DNA of 64,000 nt from JBGSMX01 sp963790405 (GTDB lineage Bacteria > Actinomycetota > Coriobacteriia > Anaerosomatales > JAGXFU01): contig CAWBOJ010000008.1 of NCBI GenBank assembly GCA_963790405.1, forward strand, positions 124,001-188,000, in the 5' to 3' direction. Of the stretch, positions 6,616 to 15,370 are shown piece by piece. The first letter of the stretch is position 1, and each line of letters starts with the position of its first letter. Under the pieces are notes generated by a model. The model was not told where the DNA came from. It did not search any database and saw only the letters and a program-made list of their open reading frames with translations. The position numbers and the translations under genes are program-made.

Positions 6616-8382
6616 GTGAGACGATCGCTCGCCGTTGTAGCGGTGGCAACCGCCTCGGTACTGTGGGCTTTCGCGTTCGTGTTCGACGCGTTCGCGCTGG
6701 CTGTCGTTGCGCTCATCGTCTCGGCGTTCGCTCTGGTGATTCTTCTCTCGCCCCAGCGCGCTGGTTCGGAACATGCGTCTGTGGGCGGACGGGACTCTGG
6801 CGCGAAAGCCGTTCCTGAACGCGAGCAGCCTGTTGCGTCGCAGCGTCCGGCCGACGCCCCACAGCCTGCGGTTGCATTCGTCTCGCCCGACTCCCTCGAA
6901 CCCGGCTCTGTGGTTCGTGCGCTCCTGGAGAACGCACGTCTGACGGGCGCCGCTCAGGCCGCACATCTGTGGCTGTCTGACGCCACGACCGGTACGTTGC
7001 GCCTGGTTGCGTCAGATGGGCCGGCTGCCCCCGCCGATCGTCCTTTGGAGCTCTCAGACCCAGTTCTCGGGCGAGCATATGTCGAGGGCACGGTCATCAC
7101 AGATGAAGTCAACCGCATCACCACGCCGGATTCGGATGGAATGCTCCTTGTACGAGTTGCCTATCCGATTGCGACGGGTGACCTGACCGGCGTGGCAGGA
7201 GTCGACTACGCGGACCATGCGCCGTCAGGGGCGAGTATCACGCGCCTCGGGAGTGAGATGCGACTGCCTCTCGCAAGCGCTCTGGCTCTCAATGCTGCGC
7301 GGACCCGGACAAAGGAAGCGGTGGGGTTGATCGAGGCAGCGCGCGAGCTTTCACGAGCGCTCGATCCTGCTGACGTCATCCGCATCTCTCTGGAGCGCGC
7401 AATGCGACTGTCTGGTGCTGCTACCGGCAGCGTGATGTTGCTCGAGCCCGACGAATGCACGCTTGTGATCGCAGAGGCGCGAGGTTTGCCGGAAGACGTT
7501 GTCGACACGACAAGCGTGTCGGTGGGCGAGGGGATCGCGGGATGGGTCGCATCCTCAGGGCAGCCCGTCTTGGTCGAAGATCTCCCCGGGAAGAAGGCGA
7601 TGGGGCAGCGCCATGGCGTCCGTTCGGCGGTCTCGGTACCCATTGCAGATGATGAGGGGCTGCTCGGCGTATTGAACGTTGGAAGCAGGACGTATCCGGC
7701 CCGCTTCACAAAAGAACACCTTGAGACCCTTGAGATGCTGGGACGACAGGCGGCTGTGGCGCTACGCAACGCAACCGCGATCTCATCTGCCGGCGAGATA
7801 TTCTTCGACACTCTCAAGACGCTCGCACTTGCACTCGAGACCAAGGATCCGTATGCAGCAGGGGGCACCGAACGGGTGGTCAACTACGCGGCTGGCCTCG
7901 CCACAGCACTGAAGCTTCCTGCCGAGCAGAGACGAGCGGTCGAGATTGCCGCGATACTGCATGACTTGGGGATGTCGACACTGGGACCCCTCGGTGCGGA
8001 CTGTGCGCGTCCTCTGTCGACTATGGAGCGAGCCTTGATCAAGATGCATCCGGTGGTGGCGTCCGACATTCTCGAACAAGCTCCCGCTTTGCGCGAGGTG
8101 GCCCCCATTGTGTATCACCACCACGAGCACTTCGACGGCGGTGGCTACGTGTCCGGCAGAGCCGGAGATGAGATTCCTGTAGGGGCGCGCATTCTCTCGG
8201 TCGCCGACGCATACGTGGCCATGACATCAGACAGGCCATATCGCAAGGCACTCGAGCCGAAGGTGGCGCTGAAGGAACTCAGCGACAAAGCAGGAACCCA
8301 GTTCGACCCCGACGTTGTGGCAGCTTTTGTCGAGCTGCTCGGGTCGGACTCGAACCGGGTTCCGAAGAGTGAGGGCTGGTGA
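6616..8382 (+). CDS. Membrane GAF-GAF-HD-GYP protein, putative cyclic-di-GMP phosphodiesterase
   Basis: The 588-aa protein has two closely spaced hydrophobic segments (about 5-46), two GAF sensory domains (about 95-225 and 235-390) and a C-terminal HD-GYP domain (about 396-575). HD-GYP enzymes hydrolyse c-di-GMP. The metal-binding HD pair is present (ILHDLGM near 447), as are HHEHFDGGGY near 500 and ARILSVADAYVAMTSDRPYR. The signature GYP reads GYV here, which occurs in some divergent members and can affect partner binding or activity. Alone in its transcription unit; convergent with rpmB. No partner GGDEF gene is visible in the window. Confidence 0.87.
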   Translation: MRRSLAVVAVATASVLWAFAFVFDAFALAVVALIVSAFALVILLSPQRAGSEHASVGGRDSGAKAVPEREQPVASQRPADAPQPAVAFVSPDSLEPGSVVRALLENARLTGAAQAAHLWLSDATTGTLRLVASDGPAAPADRPLELSDPVLGRAYVEGTVITDEVNRITTPDSDGMLLVRVAYPIATGDLTGVAGVDYADHAPSGASITRLGSEMRLPLASALALNAARTRTKEAVGLIEAARELSRALDPADVIRISLERAMRLSGAATGSVMLLEPDECTLVIAEARGLPEDVVDTTSVSVGEGIAGWVASSGQPVLVEDLPGKKAMGQRHGVRSAVSVPIADDEGLLGVLNVGSRTYPARFTKEHLETLEMLGRQAAVALRNATAISSAGEIFFDTLKTLALALETKDPYAAGGTERVVNYAAGLATALKLPAEQRRAVEIAAILHDLGMSTLGPLGADCARPLSTMERALIKMHPVVASDILEQAPALREVAPIVYHHHEHFDGGGYVSGRAGDEIPVGARILSVADAYVAMTSDRPYRKALEPKVALKELSDKAGTQFDPDVVAAFVELLGSDSNRVPKSEGW

Positions 8383-8400
8383 AGCTCTAGATCGGCTGGA

Positions 8401-8589
8401 TCAGCCGCGCTGGACCTTGCCGGCCTTCATGCACTTCGTACACACGGGCATCTTCTTCACGGAACCGTCCACGACCACGTTGACCTTCTGGATGTTCGGT
8501 CGGAACATCCGGTTCGTTACGCGGTGCGAGTGGCTCACGTTGCGGCCAGCGGACGGGTGTTTGCCGCAAACGCTGCAGACCTTCGACAT
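8401..8589 (-). CDS. rpmB: 50S ribosomal protein L28
   Basis: A 62-aa L28 beginning MSKVCSVCGKHPSAGRNVSH, with the conserved RMFRPNIQKV core. It is the zinc-binding (C+) form, with CxxC pairs at C5/C8 and near C50/C53. The start has a GGAACGGAG ribosome site upstream. It reads opposite to its neighbours; rpmB divergent from an Asp23-like gene and fakA is also seen in Firmicutes, consistent with orthology. Confidence 0.96.
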   Translation of the reverse strand: MSKVCSVCGKHPSAGRNVSHSHRVTNRMFRPNIQKVNVVVDGSVKKMPVCTKCMKAGKVQRG

Positions 8590-8654
8590 CGCAGTACTCC
8601 GTTCCGTAAATCAGGCCCATACAGACCTGCATGGATTCGGGTGCAAAGCGCGCA

Positions 8655-8684
8655 GATGGTAGCACACTCCGTGCTTCGCCCACA
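8655..8684 (-). promoter_or_regulatory. Probable rpmB promoter
   Basis: On the minus strand TTGTGG and TACCAT (the latter at 8655-8660) are separated by 18 bp, about 65 bp upstream of the rpmB ATG. Confidence 0.4.
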
Positions 8685-8743
8685 AGCGAAGTGCCCTGTG
8701 CGCGAGCGTGCAGTGCGTCGATATGAGGCTCGTGTGCTTCGGC

Positions 8744-8749
8744 TATACT
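8744..8749 (+). promoter_or_regulatory. -10 element (TATACT) for the Asp23-fakA-degV-recG unit
   Basis: TATACT in the 275-bp gap between rpmB and the Asp23-like gene, about 115 bp upstream of ATG 8865. No convincing -35. The remainder of this gap holds the rpmB promoter and leader on the other strand. Confidence 0.4.
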
Positions 8750-8864
8750 GTGGTTGCCCGACGCACGCTACCTGAAGATGATACCCTTCGTCACTGTGTT
8801 CGTTCGGGTGTGATGCGGTCGAAACAGGTTCGCAAACTACTCGCGACCGGTATGGAGACGTGCC

Positions 8865-9212
8865 ATGGGAAGCAAAGTCAGAGGAGAAGTCAACATCGCC
8901 AACGACGTATTGGCAGATGTAGCCGGATACGCCGCGCTTGAGTGCTACGGGATCGTAGGCATGGCCAGTCCCACCCTCAGAGAAGGCGTCGGACAACTTC
9001 TCTCAGGCGATCGTCTTCGCAGAGGTGTCCAGATCGCCAACACGCCCGAGGGTGTGACGGTCGATCTCTTTGTTGTCATCGAACACGGAACGAACCTAAG
9101 CGAGGTTTCCCACAACCTGTCCGACAGAGTGCGCTACGTCTTGGAGACTATGGCAGACGTGAAGGTCGCGTCGGTTGGTGTTCATGTCCAAGACATCAAG
9201 GTCCGCAAGTAG
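8865..9212 (+). CDS. Asp23/Gls24 (YloU-like) family protein
   Basis: A 115-aa protein of the DUF322 (Asp23/Gls24) family, recognisable from the VNIANDVLADVAGYAALECYG start and the late VRYVLETMADVKVASVGVHV segment. In Bacillus the orthologue YloU lies immediately before the DAK2-domain gene yloV, as here. Members are small cytoplasmic proteins, some membrane-associated in cell-envelope stress complexes; biochemical function is unknown. GGAG precedes ATG 8865. It is 26 bp upstream of the DAK2 gene and almost certainly co-transcribed. Confidence 0.88.
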   Translation: MGSKVRGEVNIANDVLADVAGYAALECYGIVGMASPTLREGVGQLLSGDRLRRGVQIANTPEGVTVDLFVVIEHGTNLSEVSHNLSDRVRYVLETMADVKVASVGVHVQDIKVRK

Positions 9213-9238
9213 ACGCGAGCCACTACGACGGAGTAGAC

Positions 9239-10846
9239 ATGGCAAAGGCACCCCTGCATCTTCAGCTCGTCTCCGCCGCGGCGCAGGCGCTGAAGGATCG
9301 GAAAGAAGAGGTCAATAAGCTCAACGTGTTCCCGGTTCCTGACGGTGACACGGGCACGAACATGGCGCTGACCATGGACGCTGTCATCACGGAGCTGGCC
9401 CAGCTTCCTTCTGACGCCGATCTCACCACGGTGTGCCATGCAATCACTCAGGGTTCGCTGATGGGCGCCCGTGGAAACTCCGGTGTGATTCTGTCGCAGA
9501 TCCTGCGCGGCGTATGCGACGTGGTGGGGACGGCGACGACATTTGATGCAGCATTGCTCGCCGAAGCGCTCGGTCGAGCACAGGAGGTTGCCTTCCAGGC
9601 TGTGCGCAAGCCTGTTGAGGGGACGATCCTCACAGTATTGAAGGACAGTGCTCGTGAGGCCAAGGCCGCTGCTAAGCGCAGTGAAGACCTGGATACGGTC
9701 CTCGATTCGATAGTGGCAGCAGCCTATGAGTCGGTTCGGCGCACTCCCGAGCTGCTTCCCGTCCTGAAGGAGAACAACGTCGTCGACGCCGGTGGCTACG
9801 GCCTGGCAATACTCATGCAGGGCCTGCTCGCCGCGCACCGCGGCGACGAAGTGCACATCGACGAGATCGCCTTGGCAGCACCGATGTTGCGCATCGAGCC
9901 CGAGGACGACTGGGACGATGACGAATACCTCTACTGCACGGAGTTCCTCTTGCATGGCGACGCGTTGGACCGAACGGCTATCGAAGAGTACGTCTCTTCT
10001 CGGGGAGGGTCCGAACTCGTAGTAGGTGGCGAGAGTCTTCTCAAGATCCACGTCCATACCGATGATCCCGGTGCGGTACTGGCCTACATGACCACTCTTG
10101 GCGAGGTTGCTGAAGTCCATGTGAACAACATGCGCCGTCAGACCGAGGAACGATCTTCGGCGCTGCGTGAAGAAGCGGCGTCAGTACCGCAGCAACCATA
10201 CGCTCTGGTCACGGTAGCTGTGGGGGAGGGCATGCACCGCATTTTGGAGAGTCTGGGAGCCAACGTGATAGTGAACGGTGGCCAGACGATGAACCCTTCG
10301 ACAGCAGAGCTTCTGGATGCAGCCAGCTCCGCCAATGCCGAGAAGATCTTGATACTTCCAAACAACAGAAACATCCATATGGCGGCGCATCAGGCCGCTG
10401 ATGTCTCGAATCGTCCAGTAGGCGTCATTCCGACCACATCGATCCCCGAGGCGTTCGCCGCGCTGCTTGTCTTCGACCCTGATGCAGATGTTGACGACAA
10501 CGTTGCCGCCATGACCCAAGCCGCGGGTGAAGTGCATTCCGGCGAGGTCACCATCGCCATCAAGGACTCCAAGGCCAAGGTGGGCGAAATACGAGCCGGC
10601 CAGGTCATCGGCATCACAGGCCACGAGATCGAGGTAGTGGGCGACGACATCATCGACGTTGCAGTGCGCCTGATCGACCTTATGCTCGGCGATGCTGAGA
10701 CCGTCACGCTTCTGGCGGGCGAGGACTTCGCTGATTCCGATCTCTCGGTACTTGTCGAGCGCATCCGCAGTGCTCACGCGGATGTCGAAGTTGAACCCCT
10801 AAGGGGGGATCAACCGCTGTACCCGCTCATACTTTCCGTCGAGTAG
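9239..10846 (+). CDS. DAK2-domain protein, FakA-like fatty acid kinase subunit
   Basis: FakA phosphorylates fatty acids presented by FakB (DegV) proteins, giving acyl-phosphate for PlsX/PlsY phospholipid synthesis. The 535-aa product has the N-terminal DhaL/DAK2 domain with the ATP/Mg motif VPDGDTGTNM near residue 37 and GARGNSGVILSQ near residue 74. The middle and C-terminal YloV domains carry VDAGGYG and ILPNNRNI. Full family length. ATG 9239 has GGAG upstream; a longer frame reaching back into the Asp23 gene is spurious. The next gene encodes a DegV protein, the expected partner, and plsX lies about 9 kb downstream. Confidence 0.87.
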   Translation: MAKAPLHLQLVSAAAQALKDRKEEVNKLNVFPVPDGDTGTNMALTMDAVITELAQLPSDADLTTVCHAITQGSLMGARGNSGVILSQILRGVCDVVGTATTFDAALLAEALGRAQEVAFQAVRKPVEGTILTVLKDSAREAKAAAKRSEDLDTVLDSIVAAAYESVRRTPELLPVLKENNVVDAGGYGLAILMQGLLAAHRGDEVHIDEIALAAPMLRIEPEDDWDDDEYLYCTEFLLHGDALDRTAIEEYVSSRGGSELVVGGESLLKIHVHTDDPGAVLAYMTTLGEVAEVHVNNMRRQTEERSSALREEAASVPQQPYALVTVAVGEGMHRILESLGANVIVNGGQTMNPSTAELLDAASSANAEKILILPNNRNIHMAAHQAADVSNRPVGVIPTTSIPEAFAALLVFDPDADVDDNVAAMTQAAGEVHSGEVTIAIKDSKAKVGEIRAGQVIGITGHEIEVVGDDIIDVAVRLIDLMLGDAETVTLLAGEDFADSDLSVLVERIRSAHADVEVEPLRGDQPLYPLILSVE

Positions 10847-10861
10847 CACGAGAGGCCCCCC

Positions 10862-11713
10862 ATGACCCGCACAGCAATAGTCACTGACAGCACATGCGAC
10901 CTGAGTCTCGAGTGGCTCAACGAACACGACGTGACGATGGTGCCCCTCAAGGTACTTTTCGGCGAGGACTCGTTCCTCGATCGCGCTGAACTCGAACCCG
11001 CCGCGTTCTTGGAGCGCCTCGCCGCAGCACCCGTCCTGCCGAAGACCTCGCAACCGTCGCCCGCTGATTTCGCAAAGGTCTATGCTCGCCTTGTTGACGC
11101 GGGTATCGAGGAGATCGTCTCGATTCACTTGACTGCGGCTTTGTCGGGCACGTACGAAAGCGCGCACATTGCGGCGGCGGACGTGTCGATCCCGGTCCGT
11201 GTGGTGAACACCAACAATGTCAGCCAGGCGGTCGCTCTGGTCGTCAAGGCTGCCGTTGAGGCGCGCGATCGTGGTGAGAGTGCTGAGACCATCGAGCGAA
11301 TCGCCAATGAGACAGCCGCGCAGTGCCGCTTCTTCTTCATCCTCAACACGCTCGACTACCTTGTGAAAGGCGGACGCGCGGGCAAAGCGTCAGGTCTTGC
11401 GGCCACGATGCTGAACATCAAGCCGATCCTCACCTTCAACGCCGAAGGCACAATCGAGCCATTCAGAAAAGTGAAGGGTCTTCGCAAGGCCATGAATGAG
11501 CTTGCGACGTACGTCGCCGAGCAGTCACGCTCCGGTCGTCTCCGTGTGGCGATTCTGCATGCGTGTTCTCCAGAACTCGCCGATCAGATGATTGCGGCGC
11601 TCGAGGCAGCCGGCGCGGATTTCGAGCTGGAGTCCATTGGTCTGGTCGGAGCGGTAATTGGCACCTATTCGGGTCCCGGCGCCGTTGGCCTGGCGTACCA
11701 CCCGCTGCGGTGA
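10862..11713 (+). CDS. DegV family fatty-acid-binding protein (FakB-like)
   Basis: The 283-aa protein has the DegV signatures VTDSTCDL at the N-terminus, PKTSQPSPADFAKVY near residue 60, ISIHLT-type SIHLTAALSGTYESA near 87 and LDYLVKGGRAGKASGL near 163. DegV proteins bind a fatty acid in a buried pocket and present it to the FakA kinase. The gene is 15 bp behind the FakA-like gene, supporting a kinase/carrier pair that activates exogenous fatty acids. Start ATG 10862 with an AGAGG site upstream. Ligand preference cannot be read from sequence. Confidence 0.92.
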   Translation: MTRTAIVTDSTCDLSLEWLNEHDVTMVPLKVLFGEDSFLDRAELEPAAFLERLAAAPVLPKTSQPSPADFAKVYARLVDAGIEEIVSIHLTAALSGTYESAHIAAADVSIPVRVVNTNNVSQAVALVVKAAVEARDRGESAETIERIANETAAQCRFFFILNTLDYLVKGGRAGKASGLAATMLNIKPILTFNAEGTIEPFRKVKGLRKAMNELATYVAEQSRSGRLRVAILHACSPELADQMIAALEAAGADFELESIGLVGAVIGTYSGPGAVGLAYHPLR

Positions 11714-11722
11714 GTCACTCTC

Positions 11723-13825
11723 GTGTCGGCTGACGGCACACGGACAGACGCTCTTGCCGCATGGTCCTCGGCGGTATCGACCGCACGGTATGTCGATGCG
11801 AGCCGCACCGAGGCGCTCGAACGTCTCGGGGTCACCACCGTGCGCGATCTACTCGAGCACTTTCCGTTCCGCTACGTCGATCTGACGTCCGTGCAGGCAC
11901 TTCGTGACGTTCGCTCGGGAAGCGAGGTTACGGTGGTGGGGCGCGTCCATGAAGTCAAGGTCAAGAAGCCCCGTCCCCGGCTGACGATCGTCGAAGTCGC
12001 GCTTGTGGATGGCACCGGCGCGCTGATCGGCGTCTGGTTCAACCAGCCCTACATGGCGAACCGTTTCGTGGTTGGCGAGCGTGTGGCATTCGCAGGAACC
12101 GTCCGACTCGACTACGGGATGAAGCAGATACGCGCACCATTCGTTGAGAAGCTGGGCGCCGAGGAGTCTGCCGAGGACGCCGCACGCATTCTGCCAGTCC
12201 ATCGTGCCACCGAGGGCCTGTCCACAAATTGGATGAGGCGCATCATTGGTGGCGCCGTCGACGATTGCTCCGACGTTCCCGACTTCCTGCCTGCGGAACT
12301 GAGGAGAACCCGCAACCTGGTTTCGCGCCGCACCGCTTTGCGCGATATCCACTTCCCAGAAACGCTTGGACAGCGTGATGCTGCTCGCACCCGGCTCGCG
12401 TACGAGGAGCTGTTCTGCCTTCAACTTGGAATGGCGTTGCGTCGCCACAGACTCACAGCCGAGCGTCCCGGCGTCGCACACGACATCGACGGCACAAGAC
12501 TGCTCTCGCTGCCCGAGCACCTGCCGTTCGTCTTGACTGACGACCAGCACACCGCGATCGGCGAGATACTCGCCGACATGAGTGAGCCGGCCCCGATGAA
12601 TCGTATGCTTCTGGGCGATGTAGGTACTGGCAAGACCGTCGTGGCACTCCATGCACTTTGTGCTGTTGCTGACTCCGGGCACCAGGCGGCGATGATGGCA
12701 CCGACGGAGGTTCTCGCTGCTCAGTATGCAAATCACATGGGGCCGCAGTTGGATGCTGTCGGCGTGCGTTGGGCACTGCTCACCGGTTCGACGGCCGCAG
12801 GCGAGCGCAAGGAGACGCTTCAGGCCGTCTCGGCAGGGGAGCTTTCGGTTCTGTTTGGCACCCACGCACTGCTGGAACGTTCGGTAGAGTTCGCCGATCT
12901 GTCACTGGCGATCGTCGACGAGCAGCACCGCTTCGGCGTCAAGCAGCGTCGCGGTTTGCGTGGGAAGGGCCCATCGGCCGATATGCTTGTGATGACGGCC
13001 ACTCCGATTCCACGCAGCCTTGCGCTCACGGTCTACGGAGATCTTGCGACATCGTATCTGCGCGCTCGACCGACGGCCGATGGCACACATCACATTGAGA
13101 CCCGCATCGTGAAGCGCTCGCATCGTGAGCAGGCCTACGACGAGGTCCGTAGCGCCGTGCGAGAGGGACACCAAGCGTACGTGGTGTGTGCTCTGGTTGA
13201 GGAGTCGGAAACGACCGAGGCCAAGGCCGCCGTTCGCGAAGCTAATCGACTGAAGACGTCCGTCTTCAAGGACCTGCGGGTTGATCTGCTGACCGGGAAG
13301 ATGCGCCCTGCCGAGAAACGCGCCGCGATGGAGCGTTTTCGTGACGGGCAAACTGACGTACTTGTGGCCACGACAGTCATCGAGGTCGGAGTGGATGTCA
13401 GCAATGCGACGGTCATGATCGTCGAAGATGCAGAACGCTTCGGACTGGCGCAGCTCCATCAGCTCAGAGGCCGCATTGGCCGAGCCGGTCACGACAGCGT
13501 GTTTCTGTTGTTCGCCGATCCGAAGACCGACGAGGGTCGCCAACGCATGCAGGCGCTCGTAGACACTTCGGATGGCTTCGAACTGTCGGAGATCGATCTT
13601 CGGCTACGAGGGGAAGGCGAGATACTCGGCTCGCGACAGCACGGCTTGCCCGAACTCCGACTCGCTTCCATCATCGATGACGGCGACCTGCTCTCGTGGG
13701 CGCGACACGACGCAGTAGACCTTGTGGCGGCGGACCCGCATCTCGAGTCCGTGATACATCTACCTCTGGCTTCCGAGGTTCGCCAACGTTTCGGAGACGC
13801 GTGGGAGTGGGTGAGCAGCGGGTGA
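11723..13825 (+). CDS. recG: ATP-dependent DNA helicase RecG
   Basis: RecG remodels stalled replication forks and Holliday junctions. The 700-aa protein has the N-terminal wedge/OB domain (VTVVGRVHEV near residue 70), then the SF2 helicase core: Walker A GDVGTGKT near residue 298, DEQH box near 398, TATPIPRS, and the RecG-specific QLRGRIGR motif VI near 575 followed by the TRG region. Length is normal. GTG 11723 is 9 bp after degV; the stop overlaps the rsmD GTG (GTGA), implying translational coupling. Confidence 0.95.
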   Translation: MSADGTRTDALAAWSSAVSTARYVDASRTEALERLGVTTVRDLLEHFPFRYVDLTSVQALRDVRSGSEVTVVGRVHEVKVKKPRPRLTIVEVALVDGTGALIGVWFNQPYMANRFVVGERVAFAGTVRLDYGMKQIRAPFVEKLGAEESAEDAARILPVHRATEGLSTNWMRRIIGGAVDDCSDVPDFLPAELRRTRNLVSRRTALRDIHFPETLGQRDAARTRLAYEELFCLQLGMALRRHRLTAERPGVAHDIDGTRLLSLPEHLPFVLTDDQHTAIGEILADMSEPAPMNRMLLGDVGTGKTVVALHALCAVADSGHQAAMMAPTEVLAAQYANHMGPQLDAVGVRWALLTGSTAAGERKETLQAVSAGELSVLFGTHALLERSVEFADLSLAIVDEQHRFGVKQRRGLRGKGPSADMLVMTATPIPRSLALTVYGDLATSYLRARPTADGTHHIETRIVKRSHREQAYDEVRSAVREGHQAYVVCALVEESETTEAKAAVREANRLKTSVFKDLRVDLLTGKMRPAEKRAAMERFRDGQTDVLVATTVIEVGVDVSNATVMIVEDAERFGLAQLHQLRGRIGRAGHDSVFLLFADPKTDEGRQRMQALVDTSDGFELSEIDLRLRGEGEILGSRQHGLPELRLASIIDDGDLLSWARHDAVDLVAADPHLESVIHLPLASEVRQRFGDAWEWVSSG

Positions 13826-14400
13826 GGATTGTCGCAGGACGATGGAGGGGAAGGCCTATCGCGGCCCCGAAGGGGAGTGTCACGCGGCCGACTGCCGACC
13901 GAGTCCGAGAAGCGCTCTTCAGCTCGTTGACCTGCCACTTCGGGTCATGGGAAGACGTTACGGTGCTCGATGCATACGCCGGGTCGGGAGCACTCGGTCT
14001 TGAGGCGCTGTCTCGCGGAGCATCGCACGCTACTTTTGTGGAGAAGGATCGCAGGGTGATGACCACGCTCGAACAGAACATCCAGCGCCTGGACGCAGGG
14101 CTGTTGTCCACTGTCATCGGCTCTGATGTGTCCACCTCCGCTGCGCAGGTCAGACTCGGACACCCGGTCTCGTTGCTTCTTCTCGACCCGCCCTATAGAA
14201 TCAACAAGTCCGAGGTCAGGGGCCTCATTGAGGCGCTCGATCACTCACACCGGCTCGTGCAGGGTGCCGTGATCGTGTGGGAGCACGCCTCGAACGAGGA
14301 TGTTGAGTGGCCTTCGTTCGTTGATTCACACGATCGAAGGAGATACGGATCGACGACACTCGATGTCGGTATCGCGCATGTGAGCGAGGAGAAGCGATGA
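13822..14400 (+). CDS. rsmD: 16S rRNA (guanine966-N2)-methyltransferase RsmD
   Basis: RsmD methylates G966 of 16S rRNA. The 192-aa product begins VRIVAGRWRGRPI, typical of the family, with SAM motif I DAYAGSGALGLEALSRGA near residue 50 and the catalytic DPPY motif (LLLDPPYR) near residue 121. The GTG at 13822 overlaps the recG stop; a longer frame starting inside recG has no support. It overlaps coaD by 4 nt (ATGA), the usual rsmD-coaD pair. Confidence 0.95.
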   Translation: MRIVAGRWRGRPIAAPKGSVTRPTADRVREALFSSLTCHFGSWEDVTVLDAYAGSGALGLEALSRGASHATFVEKDRRVMTTLEQNIQRLDAGLLSTVIGSDVSTSAAQVRLGHPVSLLLLDPPYRINKSEVRGLIEALDHSHRLVQGAVIVWEHASNEDVEWPSFVDSHDRRRYGSTTLDVGIAHVSEEKR

Positions 14401-14888
14401 AGCGGGGGTTGTGCCCCGGTACGTTCGACCCGATGACGTCTGGACATCTGGACATCATCGCGCGCGCGTCCGCTCTGTTCGACGAACTCGTGGTCGCGGT
14501 TGCGCTCAGTCCTGACAAGGGTGGTGGCCCGTTGTTCTCGATCGACGAGCGCGTAGCGTTCATTGAGCGGGCTACAGAGCATCTTCCTAACGTATCGGTG
14601 CGCCCTTTTGATACCCTGTTGGTGGAATTCGCACATGAGGTTGGTGCTACTGTCATTATCAAGGGTCTTCGAGCCGTCACCGACTTTGAGCGTGAGTTCC
14701 AAATGGCACAGTTGAATTACCGTCTCGACTGTAAGATCGAGACGATGTTCATTATGGCGATACCCGAGTACATGTACCTCAGTTCTTCAGCGGTCAAGCA
14801 GATCGCAAGACATGGTGGTTCGGTCAAGGGACTCGTGCCAGACGTAGTACACGAAGCACTCAGGCAGCGGTTGGCCCGGCCCCACTAA
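14397..14888 (+). CDS. coaD: Phosphopantetheine adenylyltransferase
   Basis: CoaD adenylates 4'-phosphopantetheine to dephospho-CoA, the penultimate step of CoA synthesis. The 163-aa protein has the nucleotidyltransferase HxGH motif in TSGHLDI (residues 15-21), the GTFDP start motif, IIKGLRAVTDFE near residue 88, and the ISSTxxR-equivalent region as YLSSSAVKQIA near 127. Full length. Translationally coupled to rsmD. Confidence 0.96.
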   Translation: MKRGLCPGTFDPMTSGHLDIIARASALFDELVVAVALSPDKGGGPLFSIDERVAFIERATEHLPNVSVRPFDTLLVEFAHEVGATVIIKGLRAVTDFEREFQMAQLNYRLDCKIETMFIMAIPEYMYLSSSAVKQIARHGGSVKGLVPDVVHEALRQRLARPH

Positions 14889-14901
14889 AGGGAGGACGTT
14901 C

Positions 14902-15360
14902 ATGGACATCATGGCCTTGATAGACCGGATCGAGGAATTGGTCGACGGCGGTAGGTCTTTGCCGTTCGGCAGTTCCAAGATGGTCGATCCCGAGAAGGTC
15001 TACGAGATCATCGATGAAATTCGCGCGCAGTTCCCCGACGAACTCAAGCAGGCACGTTGGATCGTCAAGGAGCGCCAAGAGATGCTGGAGGAGGCCGAGA
15101 AAGAGGCCAACCGCATTCTCGAAGATGCGCGAGAGCGTGCTCAAGCGCTTGCGTGTGAGCAGGAAATCGTGAAGATGGCCGAGCAGCAGGCTGCGGCGAT
15201 TCTGGATGACGCACGGGCCAAGGAGCGCGAGATTCGCCTCGGCGCCGAGGACTACGCAGATGAGATGCTCGCAAACCTCGAAGTGAACCTCGGCAAACTG
15301 CTCACCGCCGTCCAGCGAGGCCGCGATCGTCTGCAGGGCAAGGTGAGTCAGCGCCAGTAG
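14902..15360 (+). CDS. Coiled-coil protein of unknown function (AtpF/DivIVA-like)
   Basis: A 152-aa, highly charged and largely helical protein. Residues about 50-115 form a long coiled coil rich in Glu/Ala/Arg (KERQEMLEEAEKEANRILED), resembling the b-subunit stalk of ATP synthases and DivIVA-type proteins. There is no signal peptide or membrane segment. GGAGG lies 6 nt before ATG 14902. Genes like this recur between coaD and the DUF177 gene in Gram-positive genomes and are usually left as hypothetical or ATPase-like. I infer a structural or scaffolding role only. Confidence 0.7.
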   Translation: MDIMALIDRIEELVDGGRSLPFGSSKMVDPEKVYEIIDEIRAQFPDELKQARWIVKERQEMLEEAEKEANRILEDARERAQALACEQEIVKMAEQQAAAILDDARAKEREIRLGAEDYADEMLANLEVNLGKLLTAVQRGRDRLQGKVSQRQ

Positions 15361-15370
15361 GCGCAGCGCT

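Noticed and set aside
8393..8407. CGGCTG-GAT-CAGCCG hairpin at the end of rpmB
   Set aside because: It is only 6 bp, overlaps the rpmB stop codon and has no T-run on either strand, so it is weak evidence for a terminator.
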